DNA of 64,000 bases from an uncultured Tateyamaria sp. (lineage in GTDB: Bacteria; Pseudomonadota; Alphaproteobacteria; Rhodobacterales; Rhodobacteraceae). Numbering within the stretch: the stretch's first letter is position 1; each line of letters opens with the position of its first letter. Location of the stretch: the NCBI RefSeq assembly GCF_947503415.1, contig NZ_CANNDS010000001.1:496001-560000 (forward strand), read 5' to 3'. Shown piece by piece: positions 17,757 through 25,891 of the stretch. Both the position numbers and the translations under genes were made by a program. The notes beneath the pieces are model-generated. The model was not told where the DNA came from. It saw nothing but the letters and a program-made list of their open reading frames with translations, and searched no databases.

Positions 17757-19268
17757 ATGGCAAACCCGCTCTACGATACGCTCTTTGGACGACACGCCGA
17801 AAGCGATGCTGTGTTTCTGCACCTCGCGGATGGGGTCACGCTGAGCTATCGAACCTTCCTCGAAATGGCTGCGCAATATGCGGGGCTCCTGACGGAGGTT
17901 GGGCTGAAACCCGGTGACCGCGTCGCCGTCCAGATTGAAAAGTCCCCACAAGCACTTGCTGTTTATGCGGCTTGTGCGCAGGCGGGGCTGGTATTTCTGC
18001 CCCTCAACACAGCCTATACCCCTGACGAAGTGGCCTACTTCGTTTCGAACAGCGGCGCGGGTATCGTGCTGTGTGACGATCGGAAGCGGGACGGTCTCGC
18101 GCCCATTGCCGAACGCTGTGGCGCGCAATTGGAAACTCTGAACGAGGATGGGTCAGGCAGCTTTGCGGAGAAGGCCGCGACATGCCCCAAGTCTTTTCAA
18201 ACCGTGTCTCGCGATACCGACGACCTTGCCGCGTTCCTGTATACCTCTGGCACAACGGGACGTTCAAAAGGGGCCATGCTGAGCCAGGGCAACCTGCTGT
18301 CCAATGCAGAAACCTTGCGACACGAATGGCGCTTCACCGCCAGCGATGTCTTGCTGCACGCATTGCCGATTTTCCACACGCATGGTCTGTTTGTTGCGAC
18401 CAACATCACGTTGCTTGCGGGCAGCCAGATGATTTTCCTACCAAAATTCGACCTTGATCAGATGATTGCAGCAATGCCGCGCGCAACGACGATGATGGGG
18501 GTTCCGACATTCTACACCCGGCTGCTTGGAGACGCGCGTTTCACCAAAGAGCTTGCGGCCCACATGCGCCTCTTCGTTTCAGGGAGCGCGCCACTCTTGG
18601 CCGAAACCCACGTCCAATTCGAGCAGCGCACCGGCCACCGTATTCTGGAACGGTACGGCATGACCGAAACCAATATGAACACCTCGAACCCCTATGATGG
18701 CGAGCGCCGCGCAGGCACCGTCGGGTTCCCGTTGCCCGGAGTCGAGTTGAAAATCACCGACAGCAAAACCGGGGAGACCCTGCCAAAAGGTGAGATTGGC
18801 GACATCGAAGTGCGCGGCCCGAACGTGTTTCAGGGCTATTGGCAGATGCCCGAGAAGACTGCCGAAGAGTTACGGGCGGATGGTTTCTTTATCACTGGTG
18901 ATCTGGGCCAGATTGATGCGGATGGATATGTCAGCATCGTAGGGCGCAACAAGGATCTGATCATCTCAGGGGGCTACAACATATACCCCAAAGAGATTGA
19001 ATTGCTGCTTGATGAGCAACCGGGCGTCTTGGAAAGCGCGGTTATCGGCGTGCCGCACCCTGATTTCGGTGAAAGCGTTGTCGGTGTACTGGTTGCGATG
19101 CCGGACCAAGAACTGAACCTGGATCATATCAAGGAAAACATCGGCAAATCCCTCGCCCGCTTCAAGCAGCCGCAAAAGTTGGTCGTTCTGCCCGAATTGC
19201 CTCGAAACACGATGGGTAAAGTGCAGAAGAAATCGCTTCGGGAAGATTTTGCAGATACGTTTGTTTGA
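17757..19268 (+). CDS. matB: Malonyl-CoA synthetase (malonate-CoA ligase)
   Basis: This is a 503-residue adenylate-forming ligase. It carries the AMP-binding motif FLYTSGTTGRSKGAMLSQGN, the core ERYGMTETNMNTSNPYDGER, the hinge region GDLGQIDADGYVSIVGRNKDLI and the C-terminal catalytic lysine region (LPRNTMGKVQKKSLR). RYGMTET and the following Arg-rich loop fit MatB enzymes acting on malonate/methylmalonate. An AAGGA SD lies 8 bases before the ATG at 17757; the TTG start of the ORF track is too close to it. It activates imported malonate to malonyl-CoA for MatA. It is the last gene of the operon. Confidence 0.92.
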   Translation: MANPLYDTLFGRHAESDAVFLHLADGVTLSYRTFLEMAAQYAGLLTEVGLKPGDRVAVQIEKSPQALAVYAACAQAGLVFLPLNTAYTPDEVAYFVSNSGAGIVLCDDRKRDGLAPIAERCGAQLETLNEDGSGSFAEKAATCPKSFQTVSRDTDDLAAFLYTSGTTGRSKGAMLSQGNLLSNAETLRHEWRFTASDVLLHALPIFHTHGLFVATNITLLAGSQMIFLPKFDLDQMIAAMPRATTMMGVPTFYTRLLGDARFTKELAAHMRLFVSGSAPLLAETHVQFEQRTGHRILERYGMTETNMNTSNPYDGERRAGTVGFPLPGVELKITDSKTGETLPKGEIGDIEVRGPNVFQGYWQMPEKTAEELRADGFFITGDLGQIDADGYVSIVGRNKDLIISGGYNIYPKEIELLLDEQPGVLESAVIGVPHPDFGESVVGVLVAMPDQELNLDHIKENIGKSLARFKQPQKLVVLPELPRNTMGKVQKKSLREDFADTFV

Positions 19269-19339
19269 GATCGTGAGGTTGTAGTCGTTCATACGACCAG
19301 CAGAATTTCGGCTGTCTCTTAGGCGTACCCGACGCACCC

Positions 19340-20146
19340 TTATGCAGCTTCCAAAACGGCTTCGCGATACATCAAAGGTTGATCAAACACGCGTAGCCGA
19401 CGCAAAGCTGGCAAGAACCGATTGTGACGCTCCACGGCGCCAAGGGCGGCCATACCCATGCAATATTTCGAACATTGCTTGGTTGGGTGAAGATGTTCAC
19501 CCCGCAGAATGCGATCTGCCATCCCATTTCCCCGTGCCGATTTGGTTTCAAGTATGAAGTGATCGGGGGCGACGTGGCGTTCAACCACGTGGTTGTGGAA
19601 CGACAGATTTGTGTCGATGGTCATGCGCTCTCCACCCTCTTTCGCCACCAGCGTTATGCGTGCATAACGCATCTTGATAACGGGCATTAATCTGCGGTTC
19701 AAAGGTGCTCCGTAGATGTCGAAATGGCAGCGGTCGATAAAGGTCAATGCGTCGTTGGACAGGCCCATTTCGCACCCAGCAAGCTTGAGCCGTTTTTTGA
19801 CAGTGACGTTTCGCCGATCTTTGAGTTTGACCTCGAGATAGCTGAAACCCGCATCCACATACGTACGAACCCGTATCTTGCAGCGTTTCCTGCGCCCTTG
19901 GTGATGATCGAAATAAGACCGGGCATTTTTGTCATCGTGATACTCGGTCGCGTACAGGAAAGAGCGCTTGCCGCTGATTTCGAGCACGTCAAACAGGTCC
20001 TTGAACCTCACCAAGGCGGGCAGCAGCTGATCGATCGGCACAATGTATTTATTGTCCAACCGCTCGAGCATTGCCGCCTTTTCGTTCAGCGCTTCGAGTG
20101 AAATCGCATCAAAGGATGTGAGCGCGCGTGCCATGTTCAGGTTCAT
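19340..20146 (-). CDS. VTC-domain protein, polyphosphate polymerase-like
   Basis: This encodes 268 residues with the VTC fold, the tunnel-shaped domain of yeast polyphosphate polymerase Vtc4 and a member of the triphosphate-tunnel superfamily. Basic tunnel positions are preserved: RLDNKYIVPI near the N-terminus, RCKIRVRTYV (RxR), YLEVKLKDRRNVTVKKRL (KxK and basic run) and HFILETKSARGNG (the acidic/Lys pair). It is cytosolic with no membrane segment. An AGGAG SD 8 bases before the ATG at 20146 supports this start over the 9-codon-longer ORF. It follows the DUF4956 membrane protein gene; VTC and DUF4956 genes are often paired, suggesting a membrane-linked polyphosphate or polyanion synthase. 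Confidence 0.84.
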   Translation of the reverse strand: MNLNMARALTSFDAISLEALNEKAAMLERLDNKYIVPIDQLLPALVRFKDLFDVLEISGKRSFLYATEYHDDKNARSYFDHHQGRRKRCKIRVRTYVDAGFSYLEVKLKDRRNVTVKKRLKLAGCEMGLSNDALTFIDRCHFDIYGAPLNRRLMPVIKMRYARITLVAKEGGERMTIDTNLSFHNHVVERHVAPDHFILETKSARGNGMADRILRGEHLHPTKQCSKYCMGMAALGAVERHNRFLPALRRLRVFDQPLMYREAVLEAA

Positions 20147-20169
20147 GTCGAAGTCTCCTGTTGAACGGA

Positions 20170-20784
20170 TCATTTGCGATAGAAGACGCTGATTTGCGCC
20201 ATGTCAGTGATGTAGTTGAGAGCAACAATCTGATAGCTCATGACCTCGACCCCCAATCGTTCTGACAGGTCACTGCGCATCTTGTTGGGGTTGGACAGGG
20301 CGTCATGTTCGATCTTGTCGAGCGTGATCTTGATGCCGTCCACGGACTTGAGAATGCGCGGGTGGTCGAAAGTGTAGGCACCCAGCAAAACCAATGTGAT
20401 CACCGCGCCCACAAACAGAAGCGTCGTGCCCTGGATCGAGCAGATCACTGCGATGGCCACGGCGCCGAAGAAATAGGTAATCTCGATTTTCGTGATCTGT
20501 TCGGAGCGTAGTGTGAAAAGCGCAAGGATTGCGAACAGACCAAACCCTGCTGCCAGTGAAAACTCGACCGAACCAAGGATGGTGAGGACACCAAACGCAA
20601 AGATGTTGAACAAAGATGCCGCTGTGACGAGTTCCTTGTCGCGGTATCTGCGATAGAAAAACCCGAAAACGAGAATGGTCATGGCGACAATGTTCAGCGC
20701 AAAGCGTTCGATGATCCCGCTTGTGAGTATGTGTTCCAGCATGGCTTCAGACTTTCCGATTTCTGCTGCCAGTCTGGTCAGCAT
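20170..20784 (-). CDS. DUF4956 membrane protein
   Basis: The 204-residue product has four to five membrane helices between about 25 and 135 (FALNIVAMTILVFGFFYR, NIFAFGVLTILGSVEFSLAAGFGLFAILALFTLRSEQ, ITYFFGAVAIAVICSI, LFVGAVITLVLLGAYTF). A soluble C-terminal domain of about 65 residues ends in MAQISVFYRK. The sequence FGLFAILALFTLRSEQI is typical of DUF4956. The gene is co-directional with and 23 bases ahead of the VTC gene, so the pair is an operon. A likely role is to anchor the VTC enzyme or pass its product across the membrane. The start could also be the internal ATG at 20742. Confidence 0.82.
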   Translation of the reverse strand: MLTRLAAEIGKSEAMLEHILTSGIIERFALNIVAMTILVFGFFYRRYRDKELVTAASLFNIFAFGVLTILGSVEFSLAAGFGLFAILALFTLRSEQITKIEITYFFGAVAIAVICSIQGTTLLFVGAVITLVLLGAYTFDHPRILKSVDGIKITLDKIEHDALSNPNKMRSDLSERLGVEVMSYQIVALNYITDMAQISVFYRK

Positions 20785-21097
20785 TCTCTGAAAAGTTTGG
20801 CGTTGTCAGATGGCGCATGTCTGCACGCGGGATGAAGCCCACGTAACCGGTTCATGAACGATTTGTGACAATTCCGGTTTGGCAAATGCCGGAACGGTTG
20901 CGCGATGCCTGGCGCGTTCATCTGGCGTTCATCTTTCGGCACGCATCAACGTCATCAAACCATGCGACAGTCGTGCGCTTGGGCGGTCAATTCATCGCTT
21001 TGATTGAACATGCTCTTGAGCGGGGAATCACGCGTTGCGCAGCAGACATTGGAGTTGGTCGATCTCAGAATTTGGGAAAATCGCACCGAGCGGGCCA
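20785..21097. other. Divergent intergenic region of the VTC/EF-hand locus
   Basis: This 313-base region separates the minus-strand DUF4956/VTC operon from the plus-strand EF-hand gene. It holds the 11-bp-periodic direct repeat GTTCAT-N5-GTTCAT at 20916-20932, listed separately. No gene is visible. Confidence 0.6.
20916..20933 (+). promoter_or_regulatory. Direct-repeat operator, copy 1 (OmpR-family type)
   Basis: GTTCATCTGGCGTTCATC contains two GTTCAT half-sites starting 11 bases apart, the spacing of a tandem OmpR/PhoB-class dimer. It differs at only two of 18 positions from a second copy at 21506. It sits between the two divergent promoters. Confidence 0.6.
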
Positions 21098-21475
21098 GTG
21101 CGTTTGGTTTTGTGTCTCGTTCTCGCCCTCGGGATCAGCGTCGGACCGGCCGCGCAAGCGACGGCCCAAACAGCCAGCTTTAGGGCCGTTGATACGAATT
21201 CTGACGGCACGTTGAGCTATGACGAACTGGTCGACACATTCGGGAAAGGCGGAGCGGCACGGCTTCTGCAAAGGTCAGACCACAATGGTGACAACCGTCT
21301 TTCCATCGAAGAACTGCGCCGGGAACGCAGTGAGCGCGCAGACCGAAATGGCGATGACAGTGATCGTCGGTCCGGCAACGACAATGACGACCGTGATCGC
21401 GACGATGGTGACGATGGTGACGATGGTGACGATGGTGACGATGGTGACGATGGTGACGATGGTGACGATGACTAG
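21098..21475 (+). CDS. Secreted EF-hand calcium-binding protein with Asp-rich repeat tail
   Basis: The product is about 125 residues. A signal peptide (RLVLCLVLALGISVGPAAQATAQ) is followed by two EF-hand loops, DTNSDGTLSYDE and DHNGDNRLSIEE, both with calcium-coordinating acidic positions. After a charged linker the protein ends in seven DDG repeats plus DDD, a strongly acidic tail that would itself bind calcium or other cations. The start is uncertain: the ORF track begins at a TTG (21035), but the GTG at 21098 places the signal peptide at the N-terminus. Neither has a strong SD. Linkage to the polyphosphate-type genes suggests a cation/polyanion theme in the periplasm. Confidence 0.72.
   Translation: MRLVLCLVLALGISVGPAAQATAQTASFRAVDTNSDGTLSYDELVDTFGKGGAARLLQRSDHNGDNRLSIEELRRERSERADRNGDDSDRRSGNDNDDRDRDDGDDGDDGDDGDDGDDGDDGDDD
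21401..21463 (+). repeat. Tandem 9-bp repeat, seven exact copies
   Basis: GACGATGGT is repeated seven times without error, then GACGATGAC and the stop codon follow. It encodes the (DDG)7 tail of the EF-hand protein. As the unit is a multiple of three, copy-number change would alter tail length without a frameshift. Confidence 0.95.
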
Positions 21476-21505
21476 GGAGAGACGTCCATGCAACCTCTCG
21501 CACCT

Positions 21506-21523
21506 GTTCATTTGACGTTCATC
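21506..21523 (+). promoter_or_regulatory. Direct-repeat operator, copy 2 (OmpR-family type)
   Basis: GTTCATTTGACGTTCATC has the same GTTCAT-N5-GTTCAT layout as copy 1. It lies 31 bases after the EF-hand gene and about 96 bases before the P-loop NTPase start, in a good position to control that gene and those downstream. Confidence 0.6.
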
Positions 21524-21618
21524 AAATTGCTCGGCGGTGGTTCATGCGTCTGCCGGATCACGGTCAGGCGACAGTGGCATCAAAGGAACATCGAAACACT
21601 TCAGTCAGGAGCGAACTG

Positions 21619-22683
21619 ATGAACCAAATATTCCACCCGACCCCCGCCATGTGCACGTTTGCAAAGTGGGCATTCACGACCCGGCGTGTGACGCGCACGG
21701 ATGTGCGCGGTTTCTCCACAAACTATTCTGCTGCAAAAGCGGGCGACCTGATCCTTTGCGAAATCGCAGAAATCGGACACCACAAGAAAATCCAGTTGGC
21801 GGAACGGCGTGTGTCGACGGGCTACCCCGGTGACCATGTGGTCCTTTGCCTTGGCGATCGCTATGCGCCGGACCAGTTTCTGGCCTCTGCCGTTATCGAT
21901 GATGACCTGATTGATCTGGTCGCTGGTGGCGGTGTCGCGGGCCGTGTGGATGCAGCGCATCTGCAAATGGATGACCCAACACGGTTGCGACCATTGGGAC
22001 TGCTCACAGGCCCGCGCGGACAAGTGATGAACGTGGCGGACTATTCCCTGCCCGCCCGACCCGCTAACGAGCATGTCACGGTGATTGGTGTATTTGGTGC
22101 GTCGATGAACTCTGGCAAGACAACGGCCGCCTCAAGCCTTGCGCACGGTCTTGGCCGCGCGGGCTATGTTGTCGCTGGCGTCAAGGCGACAGGCACGGGT
22201 GCCTTCGGAGATTTCAACAGCTTCGAAGACGGCGGTGCGCCCGCGCTGGATTTCACGGACGTGGGCATGGCGACAACCTTCCGGATGCCGCTGGAACGGA
22301 TCGAGGCAGGCTTTGATACGCTCGTTGCGACGGCAGCGGAGCGCGGAGCACAGGTGGTCGTGGTGGAAATTGCCGATGGCGTGTTCCAGCAAGAAACCCG
22401 CGCGATCCTGACGTCATCGCGCATCCGCGATCGTCTTGACGGCATCCTTTTTGCAGCACCCGATGCACTCAGCGCGTTGGGTGGCGAAAAGGTTCTGAAC
22501 ATGATGAACCTCGGATCCTTTGCCATTTCCGGCATGGTCAGTTGTTCGCCCCTTGCCGCTGCAGAGGCCGCAGAGGTCACCGGGCTTCCCATCCTCTCGC
22601 GTGAGGATTTGTGGTCACCGGAGACCATCGCCACACATGTCGCTCCGCTGATGCGCCTGCCGCAAGAAGATGTGGCGGCATGA
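21619..22683 (+). CDS. P-loop NTPase of unknown function
   Basis: The protein has 354 residues. A good SD (AGGAG, 7 bases) supports the ATG at 21619 over the longer ORF. The N-terminal ~150 residues form an unrecognised, possibly beta-rich domain. From about residue 155 there is a SIMIBI-like NTPase domain with a full Walker A, VIGVFGASMNSGKTTAASSLAHGL, and a Walker B-like strand AAERGAQVVVVEIADGVFQQET. The overall style recalls dethiobiotin synthetase/MobB-type enzymes, including KATGTGAFGDFNSFEDGGAP, which may bind substrate. Its stop overlaps the start of the ABC-exporter-like gene by 4 bases (ATGA), so the two products probably act together. The role is unknown. Confidence 0.75.
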   Translation: MNQIFHPTPAMCTFAKWAFTTRRVTRTDVRGFSTNYSAAKAGDLILCEIAEIGHHKKIQLAERRVSTGYPGDHVVLCLGDRYAPDQFLASAVIDDDLIDLVAGGGVAGRVDAAHLQMDDPTRLRPLGLLTGPRGQVMNVADYSLPARPANEHVTVIGVFGASMNSGKTTAASSLAHGLGRAGYVVAGVKATGTGAFGDFNSFEDGGAPALDFTDVGMATTFRMPLERIEAGFDTLVATAAERGAQVVVVEIADGVFQQETRAILTSSRIRDRLDGILFAAPDALSALGGEKVLNMMNLGSFAISGMVSCSPLAAAEAAEVTGLPILSREDLWSPETIATHVAPLMRLPQEDVAA

Positions 22684-24191
22684 CCTCTGTTCCGACCCTC
22701 GCCAAACAGGATCGCGTCACTGATGCGATCCTGATCACGCTGTGTGGCATTTTGCAGGCCGCCGCTGTGGCCATCGCCGCCTTCGCGACCCGAGACGCCT
22801 TTGCCGCGTTGCATTCCGGCACAGGGCTGACAAACGACACCCTTCTGAAATTGGGCTTGTCCGGTTTTGTCGGGGCGAGTTTTCTTCTGGCCTCTCGTCG
22901 CAGAGCCGAACGGCTTGGGCAAAGCTATGCCATCGAACTGCGCCACGTGCTTTACGAGAAGATCGCTCAACTTCCCAAATCGCGCCATGATGAACGTCGT
23001 GTTGGTGCCCTGGCTCTCCGATTTGTTGGTGATCTGGCCGCGGCACGGCTGTGGTTTGGGCGCGGGCTTCCCGATGTCCTGACGGCGGTCGTCGTCTTTC
23101 CGGGGGCCGCGATCATCCTGTTCTCACTCAGTCCCGCCCTTGCGCTGTCCGGCTTTGCCCCGCTTTGCTTTGTCGTCCTGATCATGGCTGCAACGGCCTG
23201 GCATCTGGAACGTCGTCACAAGACGTTGAGGCAGCGCCGCGCGAGCATTGCAATCAGGATGATCGAGCGCATTGCGATAGCGCCCGAACTGGACGTGATG
23301 GGGCGCACAAGAAAGGAGCTACGTGCGCTTGATGCGCAAGGACAGTCCCTTTTGAAAGACGCCGTGGCGCGCCGTGGCAGGACTGCCGCTCTGCAGTCGA
23401 TCCTACAGGCGGGTGTTGCAATCTCCGGGGTCGCAATGCTGTGGAGTGCGGGCCAATACAAGATCACACCAGCGACCGTTGCCGCCAGCCTGTCAGTGCT
23501 GGCTTTGGTCGCTTTGCCCCTCCAAGATCTTGCAGCCGCATGGGATCGATATTGCGGCTGGCGCGTGGCACGGGCCAAAGCGCAGCGCCTGTTATGTGAA
23601 CCCACGCTCGTGCGTCGGTCGCGCAAGACGATAACGTCGGCATCCATAGAGCTTCGTGGTGAATTGGATGGTTTGCCTGTGAGCTTCGAGGCGGACGCAT
23701 CTGAGGTCGGCTATTTGACGGGTCCCCAAAGCGGACAAATCGCTCGACATATTTCAGGCTTGGACAAGTCGGACGGCCTTGAGGTCTTGTTTGACGGACA
23801 AACAATCAGACCGAAGATTGCGCATATCGGCGATGATTACATCGGGCTGCAGGGTAGCCTAAGGCGATCTGTCGTGTTGATGAACCGCAAGCGTCCAAGT
23901 GACGAACAGATTGCTGACGTCTTAGTCGCATTTGGCCTGAAAGATTTGCTTGCGTCGCCGGGCGGGCTCGATCAGCGCATATCTGAAAATGGCAAAGGCT
24001 TGACCGCGGACCAAACGCTACGCCTCGACTTGGCACGCGCCGTTTTGGGCGAAGCAAATGTGATCGTCATTGCGTCACTGCGATGGGTTGCCAACCCTCA
24101 TCAGGCGAACCTTTTGAAAACCCTGCGCCAACAGACATCTGCCACAGTTATCTTGGCGGAAACGACAAACATCTCCATTCTAGCCGAATAA
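22680..24191 (+). CDS. ABC exporter-like protein with degenerate ATPase domain
   Basis: This 503-residue protein has the half-transporter layout: a membrane part (about 1-300, five to six helices) followed by a region aligned with an ABC ATPase (about 320-500). The nucleotide-binding motifs are recognisable by position but all broken. Walker A reads TGPQSGQIARH (Lys lost), the signature is GLTADQTLRLDLARAVL instead of LSGGQ, Walker B ends IVIASLRW instead of LLDE, and the switch His is missing (TVILAETT). It is therefore unlikely to hydrolyse ATP by itself. It starts on the last base pair of the P-loop NTPase gene (ATGA overlap), whose product has an intact Walker A and could supply the energy or regulate it. 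Confidence 0.75.
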   Translation: MTSVPTLAKQDRVTDAILITLCGILQAAAVAIAAFATRDAFAALHSGTGLTNDTLLKLGLSGFVGASFLLASRRRAERLGQSYAIELRHVLYEKIAQLPKSRHDERRVGALALRFVGDLAAARLWFGRGLPDVLTAVVVFPGAAIILFSLSPALALSGFAPLCFVVLIMAATAWHLERRHKTLRQRRASIAIRMIERIAIAPELDVMGRTRKELRALDAQGQSLLKDAVARRGRTAALQSILQAGVAISGVAMLWSAGQYKITPATVAASLSVLALVALPLQDLAAAWDRYCGWRVARAKAQRLLCEPTLVRRSRKTITSASIELRGELDGLPVSFEADASEVGYLTGPQSGQIARHISGLDKSDGLEVLFDGQTIRPKIAHIGDDYIGLQGSLRRSVVLMNRKRPSDEQIADVLVAFGLKDLLASPGGLDQRISENGKGLTADQTLRLDLARAVLGEANVIVIASLRWVANPHQANLLKTLRQQTSATVILAETTNISILAE

Positions 24192-24208
24192 CCCGAAGGC
24201 CATCCGAC

Positions 24209-25792
24209 ATGCGCTCCACAACTCTTTTTGGAATATACGCGGCCATCATCATCGGCCTCATAAGCGTGCTGGCCGTGCTGACGCTTTACAGCTTGGAAAA
24301 ATCGCGCTGGTGGGATGCAAGGACGCAGCTGGCCCAAGAGTCATACGGGTTGCACTTGCGCCTGGAGGCAAACCTCTATCGCCTGTTCAAACAGCACGGC
24401 GACGCGCTTCTCATCGGTGATCGCGACGGCGGCGAGGGTGAGCGTGCCCTGAGGATCGCAATCAATGAAAACCTCGTCGACATCCGAGATGTCATCGAGC
24501 GCGAGATCGCAATGGTGGGTGAGGAGGAGGTCGAAGAATTGGACCTGCTCGACGAAATCAAAACCGACATTCAGGCCGTAAATGATGCAATCGCGACCTT
24601 GACCACGTCAGGCGATCCGATCGAGACTTTTGTGCAGATCGAGCGACTAGCGGCCTTGCTCGACGACGACATTGATGTCGAACTTGACCGCAAGATCGAA
24701 GCCGCACTTGAAGAAGAGTTGGAGGAAGTTGAGGAGGTCCTTGCCGAAGCCGCCGCGTTTCGCGCGTGGAACAAGCGATTGGTCTATGTGATTTTGGTCA
24801 TCACCGGTGGGTCATTTATTGTGGGACTTCTGTCCTTCAACGGGCAAATCAGGCAACCCATCGTACGGTTGCAGCAAGCGATCGCTCGGTTGCAAAACGC
24901 CGACTACACAGCACAGGTCCGGCTCGGGGGGAGCCGTGAGTTCCGTGAGCTTGGCACAGTGCTTTTCAACATGGGCAAGGGTCTTGCCGCACGGGAAGCC
25001 AGCCGTGCTGAGCAGAAAAAGCACCTTGAAGACACAGTGCAAGCGCGCACAGCCGAGCTTCAGCAATTGATCGACAAGCTGGAAACAGGCGAAGAGAACA
25101 GAAAGCGATTGATGGCGGATATCAGTCACGAATTGCGCACGCCTCTCGCCATCATCTTGGGCGAAGCAGATGTCACGTTGCGCACTGCCGGGAAGCTGCC
25201 AGAGGCCGTGTCAGACTCGTTTGCACGCATTCGCGAGTCCGCCAAACATACAAATCAAATCGTAGATGACATGCTAACGGTGGCGCGCGTCGAAGCTGGC
25301 GAACTGCGACTTGACCGGAAAAAGACGGACCTGCGCAAGGTCGTGAAAGACGCGATATCCATGTTTCCAAGCTCCGTTCTGGTCACGGAGCCGGGCCATC
25401 AGATTGTCGCAAACATTGACGAGGTACGCATCCGTCAGTCGGTATTGGCGCTGTTGCACAATGCACGTCGATATGGCGGTCCCACCGTGTCAGTGTCTTT
25501 GGAAGAAACGCCGACATTCCATAAGATCTGCGTCGAAGACAACGGCCCCGGCCTGAACGCTGCCGAGAAGTCGCAAGCGTTCGAGCGGTTTTTTCGCGGC
25601 TCCAATGCGTCTGGGCAAGGTGAAGAAGGCAGCGGCCTCGGCCTGCCCGTCGTGAAGTCCATCGTTGAGGCCCATAAAGGCTCCGTCAATCTCGAAGACA
25701 GTGACGAAGGCGGACTTCGGGTTGTTATTGAGTTGCCGCACGAGCCACGGGTGAAACTGGTATCGACCGGCGTCGCACAGACGCGCGACTAA
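24209..25792 (+). CDS. Membrane sensor histidine kinase
   Basis: This encodes 527 residues. The first helix (TLFGIYAAIIIGLISVLAVLTLY) and a second near 195-215 (LVYVILVITGGSFIVGLLSF) enclose a very acidic periplasmic domain rich in Glu/Asp and probably coiled-coil (EEEVEELDLLDE, AALEEELEEVEEVLAEAA). Next come a HAMP-like linker, a coiled coil, the phosphoacceptor box MADISHELRTPLAIILGEAD and the ATPase motifs VEDNGPGLN and GSGLGLPVVKSIVEAHKG. The start at 24209 has a GAAGG SD; the ORF track adds 42 residues from the previous gene. The acidic sensor domain could sense cations or cationic peptides. It pairs with the response regulator 99 bases downstream. Confidence 0.9.
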   Translation: MRSTTLFGIYAAIIIGLISVLAVLTLYSLEKSRWWDARTQLAQESYGLHLRLEANLYRLFKQHGDALLIGDRDGGEGERALRIAINENLVDIRDVIEREIAMVGEEEVEELDLLDEIKTDIQAVNDAIATLTTSGDPIETFVQIERLAALLDDDIDVELDRKIEAALEEELEEVEEVLAEAAAFRAWNKRLVYVILVITGGSFIVGLLSFNGQIRQPIVRLQQAIARLQNADYTAQVRLGGSREFRELGTVLFNMGKGLAAREASRAEQKKHLEDTVQARTAELQQLIDKLETGEENRKRLMADISHELRTPLAIILGEADVTLRTAGKLPEAVSDSFARIRESAKHTNQIVDDMLTVARVEAGELRLDRKKTDLRKVVKDAISMFPSSVLVTEPGHQIVANIDEVRIRQSVLALLHNARRYGGPTVSVSLEETPTFHKICVEDNGPGLNAAEKSQAFERFFRGSNASGQGEEGSGLGLPVVKSIVEAHKGSVNLEDSDEGGLRVVIELPHEPRVKLVSTGVAQTRD

Positions 25793-25891
25793 GCCGGTGA
25801 GGTAAGATGTATATTGAGCGAGAAACCAATTTCCAGCACGGCAACACCTCTTTGGGTGGCCGCCAATTTTTGAGCTAAACCGGAGTCGGAC

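Noticed and set aside
21401-21475. Tandem repeats considered as a CRISPR-like array
   Set aside because: The 9-bp units are contiguous without spacers and encode the acidic tail of an intact gene.
21180-21503. Minus-strand ORF with (HHRHHR) repeats
   Set aside because: It is the antisense reading of the GACGATGGT repeats; the sense frame has a signal peptide and EF-hands.
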